Source: Microvelia longipes (lineage: Eukaryota > Arthropoda > Insecta > Hemiptera > Veliidae). From it: a DNA stretch of 64,000 bases. The stretch is from the NCBI GenBank assembly GCA_018340805.1, contig JACMZG010000008.1:54840840-54904839 (forward strand), written 5' to 3'. The notes under the pieces are model-generated. The model did no database searches and had not been told where the DNA came from. It saw only the letters and a list, made by a program, of their open reading frames with translations. The position numbers were made by a program, and so were the translations under genes. The number at the start of each line of letters is the position of its first letter. Position 1 is the stretch's first letter. Below are positions 24,601-36,771 of this stretch, piece by piece.

Positions 24601-25997
24601 TGCATCCTTTATTAATTAACAAAAATCTAGCATGCACGTCTTCTAGATTATACAATGAATAGAAGATGTTGACATTTCACTTAAATTATGCACGGCATCA
24701 ATGCACAGAAGTGACTTGAGCAACTTATCAACAAAGGTACTAATATTCCATACCACAAATGCTGATATACATACTTCTTTCAGTATAAACGAATTACCTT
24801 TGTCGTTGAAACCAATAATATACGATATTATCTTAATAAGAAGTCAAAAATAGTACAAAAACACCAGAAACAAACGAGTGCAAAATGTAAACAAAAACAT
24901 TAGATTTTACTACCGTATTTATTTCAGAAAAATCTACTAAACCTCACTCATTTTGTTTCTTTTCGATAATATAGATGTCCAACTTTCGATTTCAGAACAT
25001 TCCAAGAGTTAAATAATATGAATTATATTAAAAAAAGTCAAAAAACGGAGTCCAAAATGCACAAAAAAAGGTCACATTTCACTACGTATTTTATTCGGAA
25101 AAATCGAAAAACCACACTTGTTTTCTTTCCTAACGTAAATATAGATGTCCAACTTTCGATTTCATAACATTTCAAGAGTTAAATACAATAAATTATATTA
25201 AAAAACACCTCCTAAAAAATTTGTCCTATGCTAATACATGGGGAAAATCTTTTGTTTAGAAAATGGTTCTTATCAGTAGGTTACACCAAACCGTACTGTG
25301 GTTATCTCTAGGTTACCCTTGTCCAGCTGTGGATTCATACTTCCCGAACAAATTTAAAGCAACACTTAGTTGGTAGATTTATAAGATACAACAATATTCC
25401 TACTTAAAAAGTAAATAAATAATTTTTAAAAATAAAAAATACGATATCAAATAAAAAAATAATAAAATTCAAAACATAACCTGATTTTCAGTGTTGCCAG
25501 AGTAGGGTTTTTTTTTTTGTTAATTAAAAGAAGGGATTTTTTTATTAAAAAAAGAGGGTTGAAAGCATTGAGATTTTGGCGGGCTGTCAATTGATTTTAG
25601 CCGTGTGTCGTATTATAAAAATATCAAAAACATAAACAATCTCTTACAATTTTCATTCAGCAAATCTTAAACAAGTAAAAATAAAAGACAAGAGGCCTCG
25701 GCGCTTGTGGCTGATTCTTGGTCCTGCGCCGTTTCGCGGCAACATTATTATTACTCTGTAATAAGTTGTCGTATTACTAGTTTTAGTGAGAGGTATACTG
25801 CCACATTATTAGCTAATTTTCATATTTATTAGTCGTAACGTGCTTTGATAACACAATTCTATGTATAAAATATAGAACAATATTAGTATTTATGGTATAA
25901 ATACTAATACTGATATATTTGCTATATATAGCGGTATGTACATATTAAGTCTAATTCATAAATTTCAGCTGAATCATTATTGGGGGTTCGTGACCCC

Positions 25998-26002
25998 ATA
26001 TA

Positions 26003-26049
<47 letters not shown>
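25998..26049. repeat. (TA)n microsatellite
   Basis: Counterpart of 21567-21706 but less than half as long. Confidence 0.95.
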
Positions 26050-26052
<3 letters not shown>

Positions 26053-27254
26053 GGTGTTTCATATAAAGTGTCCACGAAAAAGGAGGTGATAGTACTCCTC
26101 AAAAGGAACAAAAAATGTCCCATAATATAAACCCCGATCTCCAACCGTTTTCCCACAAGGTCAAATTTAATATTTCAAAAAAATATTTGACCTCACATCA
26201 TAAAATTGTTAATAGGAATTTAACTATTCAAGCTATAAAGGCGAAATCAGTATCATTAGAAAGCTGAGTAAATTTCCTAAAGGACAAACTACTAACCATG
26301 TCAAATATTATGGAACTACTGCCCAAAATTTTGCATGAAACATGATTTTTTAAAAAAATTAATTTTATGGAATTATTGTAGTAGGGCATTAGAGGAAGTA
26401 AGAGATGAGCAAAAGTTCAGCCAAGAACGGAAAAAACTTCTCTTATGATTGCCCTTTAAGAAAAATTAAATAATTTTATACATTCAAAAGTCAAAATTTT
26501 AAGCCGAATGGCTTAAAATCAAATTCCTAGAAGTTGCAAAAACTGATATTTTTTGGCATTTTTGCATATGTCTACAATGTTAATTACATGGTACATAAAA
26601 TAATTAAAAATCTCAAAAGCAAGGGAAAAGAGTGGTTTTAGAGAAAAATGTGTAAGAATAAAATAGGTTTATTTTACCTTTTAGAGTCTAAAAAGTATTA
26701 TTAAATTATTTTCGAAATAAAATATTTTATTAAAATAAACATTATTTTCACTTTTATACGACAAAAATGATCAGTTTTTGCAACTTCAAGCAACAAATAG
26801 CTTACATTTTTGACTATTGAATGTATGAAATATTTACATTTTCTTAAAGGTCAGTCATAAGAGAAGTTTTTTCCGTTCTTGGCTGAACTTTTGCTCATCT
26901 CTTACTTCCTCTAATGCCCTACTACAAAAATTCCATAAAATTCATTTTTTTAAAAAATCATGTTTCATGCAAAATTTTGGGCAGTAGTTCCATAATATTT
27001 GACATGGTTAGTAGTTTGTCCTTTAGGAAATTTACTCAGCTTTCTAATGATACTGATTTCGCCTTTCTAGCTTGAATAGTTAAATCCCTATTAACAATTT
27101 TATGATGTGAGGTCAAATATTTTTTTGAAATATTAAATTTGACCTTGTGGGAAAACAGTTGGAGATCGGGGTTTATATTATAGGAAATTTTTTGTTCCTT
27201 TTGAGGAGTACTATCACCTCCTTTTCTGGTGGACACTTTATATGAAACACCCTG
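26050..27254. mobile_element. Long-inverted-repeat foldback, cagggtgtttc type (copy B)
   Basis: Same element as 21707-22903, with TA-CAGGGTGTTTC and GAAACACCCTG-TA termini and the same central loop. Small indels distinguish the two copies, for example around 26576-26582 against 22228-22234. Confidence 0.85.
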
Positions 27255-27260
27255 TATATA

Positions 27261-28680
27261 CAGGGTGGTCCAGCTAAGAAGGACAAGACCTTTTTCTCGG
27301 AAACTATAACAGCTAGAAGGATGCGGTTTTCGGCGTTGGATTCAATGTAATAGTGAGCAGACGAGAAAAATCCGTTTTCGGGCGCGCTTCGCGCCTGTCA
27401 TAGAGATGTTAATGCTAACTTTTTTAATTTTATAGTTAGGTATAGGGAACTTTTTTTTGTTCCTTAAAGAATGAAAAATAAGGAAGATTAGTGAAGACCG
27501 CATCAAAATCGGACAATTTTTAACCGACCTATGATGAAAAAACATTTTTTTAAAATTTAGCTCACTTTGGCGCCATTTTGGATGATGTTATATTTAAATA
27601 AAATGTATTATATGGACATATTTTTAAACTAGAAACATTGCTTTAATAAAAAAATGTCAAAAGTTTTAATTCTAACCTCAGTTTTAGGTGTAAAATAGTC
27701 GTTAAACATAACAAAAACAAAAAAAAAATATGGTTTTTCTAAGATACCATGAAAAGTAAGATAGGGAGCTATCGTTTTTATGGTTTGTACAGTTAGCCAA
27801 CATAAAAAGCAACAAAATGAGTCCAATTTTAACAAATTCGCTTCACAATTTCAAAATTTATTACTAATAAATCTCTTAAAATTGCCAAAAATGGAATATT
27901 TTTTGTAGTTTACCACCCTATTGTTGATATTTAATAGAACTGCAACGTCATCATACCTTGTGATCTTTATTGCAGCTTGTATAAGGATTCCAGAACGCCC
28001 AAAAACATTTATTTTTCTTCATTGCTTTTGGAGAAATTAGGATTATGGTGATTTTCCTCAATCGTAGAATGCAGATTAGAGGTACCTTGCAAAAACCAAG
28101 TAAAATCCTTCATAAACGTTATTCAAAATTGAGTTTGATGAAAACTACTTCGTTTCTAGGAGTGAAGGACCAATAAATAGCAAATCGCACAACTAGACTG
28201 TAAAGTGATATTTTACTGCTGCGGAAATTTGTTTATTAACGACAATAAAACCAGCCAATTTTATTTCCGGAGCTAAAAATTATCATTATTTATACTATTT
28301 ACGTTTAGTTGCGCATTTATTAAAAAGAGTCGATTTTTTGTATGAATAATTTGATTTAACTTAAAACACAAGATTGATAAATAATCATTCATACTTTTAC
28401 AAAATTAAGGTAAAATAATATGGGGACCTATGGCCTAGGTGGATGGGGACCTACGGCTCAATTAGGTGGCCATCAAGGCACCGGACTTGACCCCACACGA
28501 TTTTTCCGGTGGGGCTATTTAAAGGACAACGTATATGTCTTATTATTTGTAGAGTACTGTTCAGTTCACCCATATTTAATTTATAAAATATTTTTTTACC
28601 AAATTTCCGCAGCAATGAAATATCACTTTACAGTTTAGTTGTAGTTGAGTGATTTGCTATTTATTGGTCCTTCTATGACC
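27261..28680 (+). mobile_element. Mariner-like element, cagggtggtcc type, with relic transposase
   Basis: Starts TA-CAGGGTGGTCCAGCTAAG. The left part (27261-28230) matches the 10.8-kb copy and ends gctgcggaaattt. At 28601-28680 the last ~78 bases of that part return in inverted orientation (aaatttccgcagc..ggaccaat complement), so the element is a foldback whose right arm breaks off at about 28680. The 370-base interior (28231-28600) carries a transposase remnant. No intact terminus is seen on the right. Confidence 0.7.
28420..28545 (+). pseudogene. Relic Tc1/mariner-superfamily transposase, C-terminal catalytic piece
   Basis: Translation across two frames gives GGWGPTAQ, then APDLTPHDF, then FFRWGYLKDNVYV. 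Together these follow the conserved region around the third catalytic acidic residue of IS630/Tc1/mariner-type transposases common in insects (W..RSPDLTP.DFFLWGYLKD.VY). One base is missing in the run of T at about 28500-28505, so PDLTPHDF and FFRWGYLKD lie in different frames. Only some 40 residues remain of an expected 330-350. It sits inside the loop of the foldback element, which ties that family to this superfamily. Confidence 0.65.
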
Positions 28681-30514
28681 CCAATCTCAGTAACTTATTT
28701 TACTTTGGAAATTCGCTAAAAGTGTAACTATCAAATTGTTCTTTAGTCTAATATTTTGGAAAAAGATAAATCAAAAAGGCTCATGAATGTATAGAACTAT
28801 TATAAGAAGAACAGTTTCGTTTTAGATTTTTGATATTTTACATTATAGTAATATTTACAACATTAAGTTTTTATGCAAACTAGCAGTAAGACTTAAAGAG
28901 AGATTTAATTAAATGCCATTTGAGAGGTCTCTAAGAGCCATTAGAGAGACCTGAAATGCTTCATATGAGGTTTGATAAAATCCTTTGTTATGATTCAAAA
29001 GAAAACTTGTAGCTTTTAGTTTGAGTAGGAGATAGCATAGTTAAGGTATTAAAATAATCTGTTGCTAGAGTTATAGGAAAGCACGCTATGCTACGAGATG
29101 GCTGTCACTCCCAGATACCTTCCTGTAAACCAACTCCTAGCACAGCTACTTCAATAACAATTACAATATTTAAATATCATTCAGTCACGATTCCAACCAA
29201 ACTCTTTTTGGACTAGAAACTTTATAATAAAATTAGAGATATTAATTCGTTAAAATGTTTTAAACAATTAATTAATTAAAGTAATGAATAAACCTAAATA
29301 AATTATTATGTCGTAAGTAGGATTATATTTTTAAATCATATTCGCATAGATTTATAATTGGCATATTGGTAGATATACATGAGACATAGTCCATAGCTCT
29401 AGATTTAGACTAGAAGAACACGCATGCAGTAGTTGTAATAAAAGGATAAGAGGAACTACTGTCTTTGAACTACTTGTTCTAAGATTAGCCTAGAATAATT
29501 CTAATAGAAGGAGCATAGGACCATAAACAAGAGAGAATTACTCTATTAACAGCCAGTTTATTGGTGGTCTTAAATTGGGGTACCACCTTAAAAACAAGAC
29601 ATGTTTTGTTTTCATGTTGTCATTCTTATATTTTTAATATAATAATATTATAGTATTTACTTATTTTACTACTTTTACTCACCTATTGCTTCCCCGTTTA
29701 TATTTATATCGTAGAAGCTTACCTAGTACCTAAATGTACCTATAAATATCAATAAAACTAGCAGGAGGAAATCCAAAAAAAAATTAAAAATAAACAAACA
29801 ATTAATATTTTATAAACACGTAAGAGGATATACACGAGAATAAAACATAAAATTATGACTTTAATGACCTCAGTAAATGAGTTGTATAAATTTATGCGTA
29901 ACATAAAACGTATAAAACTATCTGCTATCTCGATAATGTACATAATAACATATATACATATATATTAATCGCTAAAAACCAAAATAAAAATTTAAAATAA
30001 AAACTAAAAAATTTAATAAAACAACTATAACTACAAACTTATAACTTACTTATACTTGTTAAGTAGCATTAATTAATCATTTACTTTAATATTTCAACAA
30101 CCGGAAGTATGGCCAACTAGGTTAAAATATTTTATTTTGTTAGGTTAGCAGCTTTACTTAACGCCAGCTGTGAATGAGCTTTCGTGCAAGTAGTTACTTC
30201 TATAAATAGTATTACTCTAAAACACTAAGTGAGTATCTCACTTTATAGCGGCATCGCTACCTGTGACTCAATTGAAGTAGCAGAACACAACTAACTCACT
30301 CTAAGCTATAGAAAGTGAAGAAAATACAGTCTGGCCTGAGGCACAAATATCTTCAGTTTTATAAAATTGTCTCAAATCTAAGATGTTACTGGGTAACTAT
30401 AACTTTAACAGCAAAATACAAGACATATGGCAACTATTGTGTCTAAAACGAAGACTGTAGGAAATGCATTCTTAATTTACCAAAAAACAGAAAACAGGTC
30501 AATAAACTAATAGT
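28681..30514. other. AT-rich non-coding stretch
   Basis: No gene or repeat recognised in about 1.8 kb. Confidence 0.5.
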
Positions 30515-31143
30515 CTAAGAGCCGCTCCTGAAAAGATGTGACTCATTTTGTACTACTTTAATCCAAAAATTTTTCAAAAAATATACCTTAAATTATGAAG
30601 ATAAAACATAGCCTCCCAATCCAAATTGGAGCCCTTCATATGATTACACATGCTCAAACTATAAAATCGCACAAATTTCAGTTTTATTGAAATAAGTAGT
30701 TCCCTGTAGGTCGTGAGCAAAACATAAAGAAAAAAATTTTTTAAGCTGATAAAATTGTCTTTACAACGAGTCTTTAATAATCGAAATCGGATGACTACAA
30801 CCAAAGTTATGGCTCTTAAAAACACCAAAAAAATTGTTAATTTATGCAAGGGGAGCGAATTTCTTTGAAAAATTTTGGCTTTTTGGTGCATTATTTGGCT
30901 ATTTAACAAATGTCATAACTTTAGTTGTAGTTATCCGCTTTTGACAAAAAATACTCCTTTTGTAAGAAATTTTGTCTGCTCAAATATGTTTGTTCTCAAT
31001 GTTTTGTACACGACCCATCCATATTAAGGGCTCCACTCTGGATAGGCAGAATATGCATTTCCTTCAAAATCTAAGGTATGTTTTCAGAAAAATTTGGTTT
31101 GAGTTGTACAAAATGAGTCACATTTTTTTGGCCTGGCTCTTAG
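30515..31143. repeat. Diverged foldback (about 310-bp arms)
   Basis: From ctaagagcc at 30515 the sequence pairs with its own far end (ggctcttag at 31143). Matching blocks are tgtgactcattttgta, cataccttaga/atataccttaaat, gtggagccctt/attggagccctt and acaaccaaagttatg/acaactaaagttatg. The loop is short, around 30830-30890. The arms have drifted, so this is an old palindromic element or inverted duplication. The 111-residue minus-strand frame inside has no domain. Confidence 0.65.
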
Positions 31144-32760
31144 AATATAAAGATAGCTCTTAGTAATTCTTAGTGATAGAAATATAATCCTAGTGCAAAT
31201 TATTTAGAGATAATTTAATTTTAAATGAGCGAACACTGCGGGTTTTTTTCATTATATTGCATTAGGCAGTCTGTATTTACCACTGCAATACATTAAACTA
31301 TTTCATTATTTTCTAACAAATGTAGATTCTGGTTTGACAACGAGGAAAAGATTGGATACAGTATTCAAGGATTCCAAGAGGAAAAATGTATTTTTTTTTC
31401 AAATGCAAATACCAAAATATATTTTATACAGTATTCAAAAGAATATATCGAGTATCAAAAAGTATCTTCATAGGCTAAGGTTACATGGTATATGAGATTT
31501 GACAAAGTCAGAAATTTATTAAGTTAGTCTTCTGTAAAGGCATTGAGGTTTAAAAAGGGGCTTGACATGGAGGATAAAGCCTTTTCCATATAGTAACTTT
31601 CCATTAAAGTAAGCCTTCAAACCTTTATATGGGGTCATGTCCACGTCCTAACACGACTTGTGATCTTAGCCTTTCAGTTCTTTCCTCTATTGCCACTACA
31701 CGAATGTCCACTTGAAGAAAAGACTGACCACTTAGACCTTTTCAACTTCACATAGTTGAAATTAGTAGGAAAGTGAAAAGCACGTAGACATCTGGGTTTT
31801 CATTAAAATAGTATTGACTATGGAGCATCACGTACTAAACCAAGTACTTTTAATAGTTTAAATGTCCTCTAGAGAGTAGATTATTTCCAATATGATCTAC
31901 ACAATTAGGATAAAGAACTTATCCATAGAGGGTTAAGTTAAAGCTTTATATAACTTCGATTATGTGTTTAATACATACATACACTTCTTGAAATAGGTAA
32001 GGGAATAGCTATCATATGTGTAGCTAACATATTGATGACGACCAATATGTTATACTCTGACCCACACACACACACACAAATAATCATACACACGCACACA
32101 CACACATGAAGTTTTACTTCTCTAATTCCAACCATTGTACCTATAGTTGTAACATTAAAATCTTAGTGATGTACCTTAAATATTGTAAACTTGTTCCAAC
32201 CATCCTGCAGATCAAAACCTTTAGAAACTAAGTAATCTTTAAACTAATAAATATTATGTGTGAATTAATTAACTCGGGCTGTCTAATATTTTGGAGGCTA
32301 GTAGTATCTTTAGATGTTTGGAACTTGTGGAGCTTAAGTTTCAATTCCTCTAGTAATATTAATCTACTTGTATGAGGCTTGCGAAAGTTAATCTTAGTTT
32401 AATATTAAATATTAAGTTAAGTTACCCACAAACCAATATTAGTTATATTAAAATATGATACTAGGTTAAGTATTAAGTCATACCTAAAAGGTCTTACTAA
32501 ATTTGTTTAAATTTATCTAAATAAGATTCCTTTTCTCTTTTGTTTCAAGATTAGTTTTTAGTTTCAAATGTATTTGATTATTCGTGTATTATTTATAATT
32601 GTTTTATGTTGCTCAGACTAGTTATATTGATTATAAAACTCTCAATGCCGCCAAAGTTTAATTTACATTTCATTAAAATCTATCGGTTAGGTCTACGTTT
32701 TAATGATTCATAATCGCATGTAGTACTTTTTGTGGAGCATGCCGTAGCAGTCATTAAAAA
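31144..32760. other. AT-rich non-coding stretch
   Basis: Contains a short interrupted (CA)n run at 32061-32106; otherwise nothing recognised. Confidence 0.5.
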
Positions 32761-32800
32761 ACCACACACACACACACACACACACCACACACACACACAC

Positions 32801-32836
<36 letters not shown>
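32761..32836. repeat. (CA)n followed by (TA)n
   Basis: About 40 bases of CA repeats with one break, then a TA run of about 30 bases. Confidence 0.95.
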
Positions 32837-32839
<3 letters not shown>

Positions 32840-33454
32840 CTTTAATCTCATAAGCTCTTAGAAATTCGCAAAATATCAGGTGTGAATAGCCTCGGAATTT
32901 AACGGCACTATATTGGATGTGCCACATATATTATTTCTACTTCGGAGTCACTTCGGTAGTCCTCATAATTTAAATTCTATAAACCTACGATGACTTTAAA
33001 TTAAGTCATGTAAAAAAGTGAATCCAATGAACAAATAAATAAATTTAATAATTTAAACAATAGAAAGTCTTTTTGAGGTAAATTTGAAATACGAACATAG
33101 AGTATAGAACTATGATAGAAAGAGAACCAGATGTAGATGATCCATCTACGTTATGTTTTCGTTCGTCAAATTCAAACAAATGCGCCTCAGATTAACAGAA
33201 CATAAAGGAACTAAATCTGACGTTGGCCAATAAAAACAAAGGATAGGATATATATAGTGCAGCATATCGCTATTCCTTACGTTCCTTAATTTGCTCTCAA
33301 TAATTATAATTTATATTTTTTGATAAACTAACAATTCAATAATGATACCATTATTTCTTACAGATATAATGTATTTTAACAATATTAAACACATGTTCAT
33401 TACTAATAAATAAGGTACATTTATTTAAACAATTCAATATTATTTAAGTAGTTA
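32837..33454. other. AT-rich non-coding stretch
   Basis: Nothing recognised. Confidence 0.5.
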
Positions 33455-33795
33455 AAACATCGGATTCGCTACGCTCAACATTCCGATAAGCGTACCCTGT
33501 ACAACATCCCGTGGCGTTCTTTTAATTTAAAAAAAAACGTATACAAGTTACTTGATAACAATTGAATAATGATAATGCTGATAATGAGATGAAACTTGGC
33601 ACATATATTAGTCTTATACATGGCTACATGCATGCTCAATCTCATAACACTGATAAAACACACACACACAGAAAACATAGACAAATCTACTCAGGAGGTC
33701 TAAACACCTAAAACAGATAATTCCGGTATCATACTGGTTTCGGATTTTTTGCAAACACAATTATTTTAAATAATTTATAAATGAGGAAAAGTAAG
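33455..33795 (-). repeat. 5S-block repeat, copy without the 5S block
   Basis: The left edge carries cggattcgctacgctcaac. The central part has aatgagatgaaacttggcac and tattagtcttatacatggct. A short cacacacaca run follows, then ggtttcggattttttgcaaa and the terminal tgaggaaaagtaag. The order matches copy 2 and the 54.5-kb copy, but the 5S-like block and the GGAC stem are absent. Confidence 0.7.
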
Positions 33796-36190
33796 AATAT
33801 CGACATTTTATTGATGTGTTAACTTTGAATAATTGGCAAAAATATGATTAAATATGTGTAGCCTAACATCAATCTGAATATATTGGCATATCAATGCAAT
33901 GTTATAAGGTAATAAAATCAAAGTATTAAAGATGCTTTTAAAGAATATGTTTATTTTTTATAAGACAAAAAACTTTATAGGGACCTCTATTTTAAATATT
34001 CAAGCTTTTGAGCTTGAATATTTATTTTTTATCAAAAAGACAAGAATTATCAAATTCCCTTGCTAATCATAAACAAAGTATAAATAGTTATTTATTAATC
34101 CATAAATCAGATTTATAACTAGGTTTTTAAATTTACACCTAACTAGCCGACTAGAAACATATTACAAAGGGAAATAACGAAAACGAACAAACAAAGTGAA
34201 ATTTTAAAGACGTAAATATTGTTTGGATTCTTTCTTATTTAACAAGTCTACTACAAGTGACGTCATAAATAAATAATATTTTACCACGTTAAAATTGATC
34301 AATGTAACAATCTGACGAAAATAGAACAACAATAAATACTCACATTGCCTCCAGTGCTTCAAGTTCAATAGTATAAATTTAAATATTTAAATAGAATAGA
34401 CCCTCAAGTTAGTAATACCAAATAATCACTATGAAGGAACAAACTATGGACTACAACCCTAAACACGCGAACTTAAACTTCAAAACTCCTTAAATATCAG
34501 TTTGGCTCATCTGAATTTCAACAAAATCGAATTGTTATACTTCAGATATCGAAAACGATGCAATTTGAAACACAAATAAATATTTCAAAATGCATGTTAG
34601 TCGGTCGTATTAAGATAATACAGAAAAAGGAAATAACTAAAGAAAGATATTATACGTCTCTTTACCTTCTTTAGACATGAAAAAAGTATTTTTTTTTATC
34701 AAATGCAATTAATAGGATGATTTTAGACAAAGCAGATATAGAAGACTGAGATAAATAGAAAGAGGAAATAGATACATTACTTGAAAAAATCTCATATAAA
34801 AAATATAATACAAAAACTGATAAATATCGACTTGACAAGTCTTGTAACATCAAAACATACAACTTAGCTGGAGGCTTTTAAGGACTCCTCATATAGGCAT
34901 GCTAAAGACATATGTCAACATATACTGCACGATCATCCTATACAGGGCTACCAACTATTCTGGACACCAAAAATACAAATATCAGACCCTTGTTAACTAA
35001 AATATCCAAATAACTTCAGATCCCTTGAAACTAGGTACGGCAGAATAAGTAACATTTATTATTCAATTGTTATATCAACACACAGGAAAAATATTTAGAA
35101 AACATAATACTGCTACGAATGACTCGTCTAACTAAAACTAAAATGCATGCGTAAGTTCTTTTTCCTGCAAACACAATAGAAAAACAAACAATAAACCTTT
35201 TTTCTAGGATGCATATAAAGCTACATATTGCAACAACTGGAATAGCTTTTAGTCATGTTTTTAGGGGAAACTCTTTTAAAATTTAACAATGCGAAATAAT
35301 ATCACAATTTGCTTGTTTTATGAACTATATTAAATATTCCTAAACAAACTTCCTTTCAAACCAAGTTTTTGTAAAAGTTTTTATAATTCATATTTTTATA
35401 CAAAATCTGTAAACTTTTCACAGAAGACAAAATAGAAGCAAAAACAGAAAATATTTTGAGCCATGTACTTGAAAAATGTTTGAGACATTCTAGTAACAAA
35501 CTTCTATGAAAACATCAGTTTTAAACATGAAAAATCAAGTTTCCCGACTTATATTTTAAAAACCATAGAAAACACGGTGTCCAGTGTTTTCCATGGTTTT
35601 TCAAGAGTATCTTCTGGCACGCCACCTATGCAACTTTAATCATTTCAAGAGCAGCACTAGCCACATATGTAATTGAAATCCAATTTAAATAAAATTTAAA
35701 GCTCTTAATGCTGGCAAACGAATAGCAACTGTACAATTTGATATTGTTCTTTAATTACGTTTTGTAATATTTCAGAAATTTTTAAGATATAAAAAGTATG
35801 AAAATAGCCACTATTTAAAAAAAAGTTTTACCCGAAAAAAATTTTTTCTCTTACATATTTTAATTGTACCAAGTTTCAATCTAATCGGTTCAGTTTCGTC
35901 ATGAAAATTTTATTGAATGAAGCAATAAAATTCAATTCAGTTTGTAAAAAAAAAGTTTATATTCGTTAAATATTTTTAAAATTTATAATTTTATTGACTT
36001 GACTTTTGACGAGATCGATACTCCGATACTAATAATAAAATGAAAAGCTTGAACCTATCTCTGATCTCAACCAACAGATAAGTTAGTTATGTGTTCCAGT
36101 CCACTTATTGTCGCCATTGCCAGTGCTGTGACAGATCCCACTACAAGATACTTTTTAAAACCGTTAATGCAAACATAACGAACAACAGGA
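33796..36190. other. AT-rich non-coding stretch with two hairpins
   Basis: A perfect 13-bp stem with a 4-base loop lies at 33994-34023 (arm aaatattcaagct). An 18-bp stem with one mismatch and an 8-base loop lies at 35558-35601 (arm aaaaaccatagaaaacac). No gene recognised. Confidence 0.55.
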
Positions 36191-36771
36191 TTTTTTTTTT
36201 TTTTTTAAATACCTTTATTAAATAATATATTAACAATAATACATAGCAAGTTATATTTTACATAGGTTACCTCTCCGCTAAAAAGCTTACGCCTTGTGCT
36301 GCGGAGAGGGAGTCATCTTATATCTAGCTAATGATTTTCTGGCTACATATATTATTATTAGGGGGGATAGATAGAGAGAGAGAGAGAGATATATAGATAA
36401 AGAGAGAGAGAGAGATAGATAAAGAGAGAGAGAGAGATAAGAAAACTTATTTTTAATCTTATCTTGATTTGTAGAATTTTGTTAAAATAGTTTTACTAAA
36501 CTAACATATAGTTATATGATAGATAATTAGTTTCATATGTTGTTTTATGATGATTATTAAGTGTATTAAATTATGGATTATAGTATGAGAAATAAGTATA
36601 GTTTTAATATTTTGTAAAAAAAAAAGAAAATAATAAATAAATAAATAATTAATTTGTGGATTTGGTGATTTAGTGTTAAAGGTGTTTGTTAATATGAAAA
36701 ATAAGAATAATAAATGTGATTAATATTAATAGATAATAAATAATGAATAGATAAAAAACAATTTAGAAATA
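36191..36771 (-). terminator. LINE 3' UTR, polyadenylation signal and A-tail
   Basis: The 16-base T run at 36191-36206 is the A-tail of the minus-strand element. TTTATT at 36214-36219 is its AATAAA. A (GA)n/(GATA) patch lies at 36370-36440. GC-rich pairs cctctccgc (36269-36277) and gcggagagg (36301-36309) form a 9-bp stem near the 3' end, possibly part of the RT recognition structure. Confidence 0.8.

Larger units (their letters stand above)
24325..27832 (+). repeat. 3.5-kb direct duplication, copy B
   Basis: Matches 19895-23480. Its flanks are natural on both sides: the 375-bp-unit repeat continues to the left and the mariner-like element continues to the right. It has the right 35-base terminus of the TIR element (25583-25617) but not the left one, because the left terminus lies outside the duplicated part. 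Confidence 0.9.

Noticed and set aside
27036..27545. Minus frames repeated in both duplicates (also near 22962-23192)
   Set aside because: They lie across foldback arms and mariner-like non-coding DNA; they are shared only because the DNA is duplicated.
30574..30909. 111-codon minus-strand frame
   Set aside because: Lies in the arm and loop of a foldback; no domain.
31490..31650. Possible inverted repeat around aggtttaaaaaggggcttga
   Set aside because: Pairing with the downstream caaacctttatatggggtca is too weak and gapped to call.
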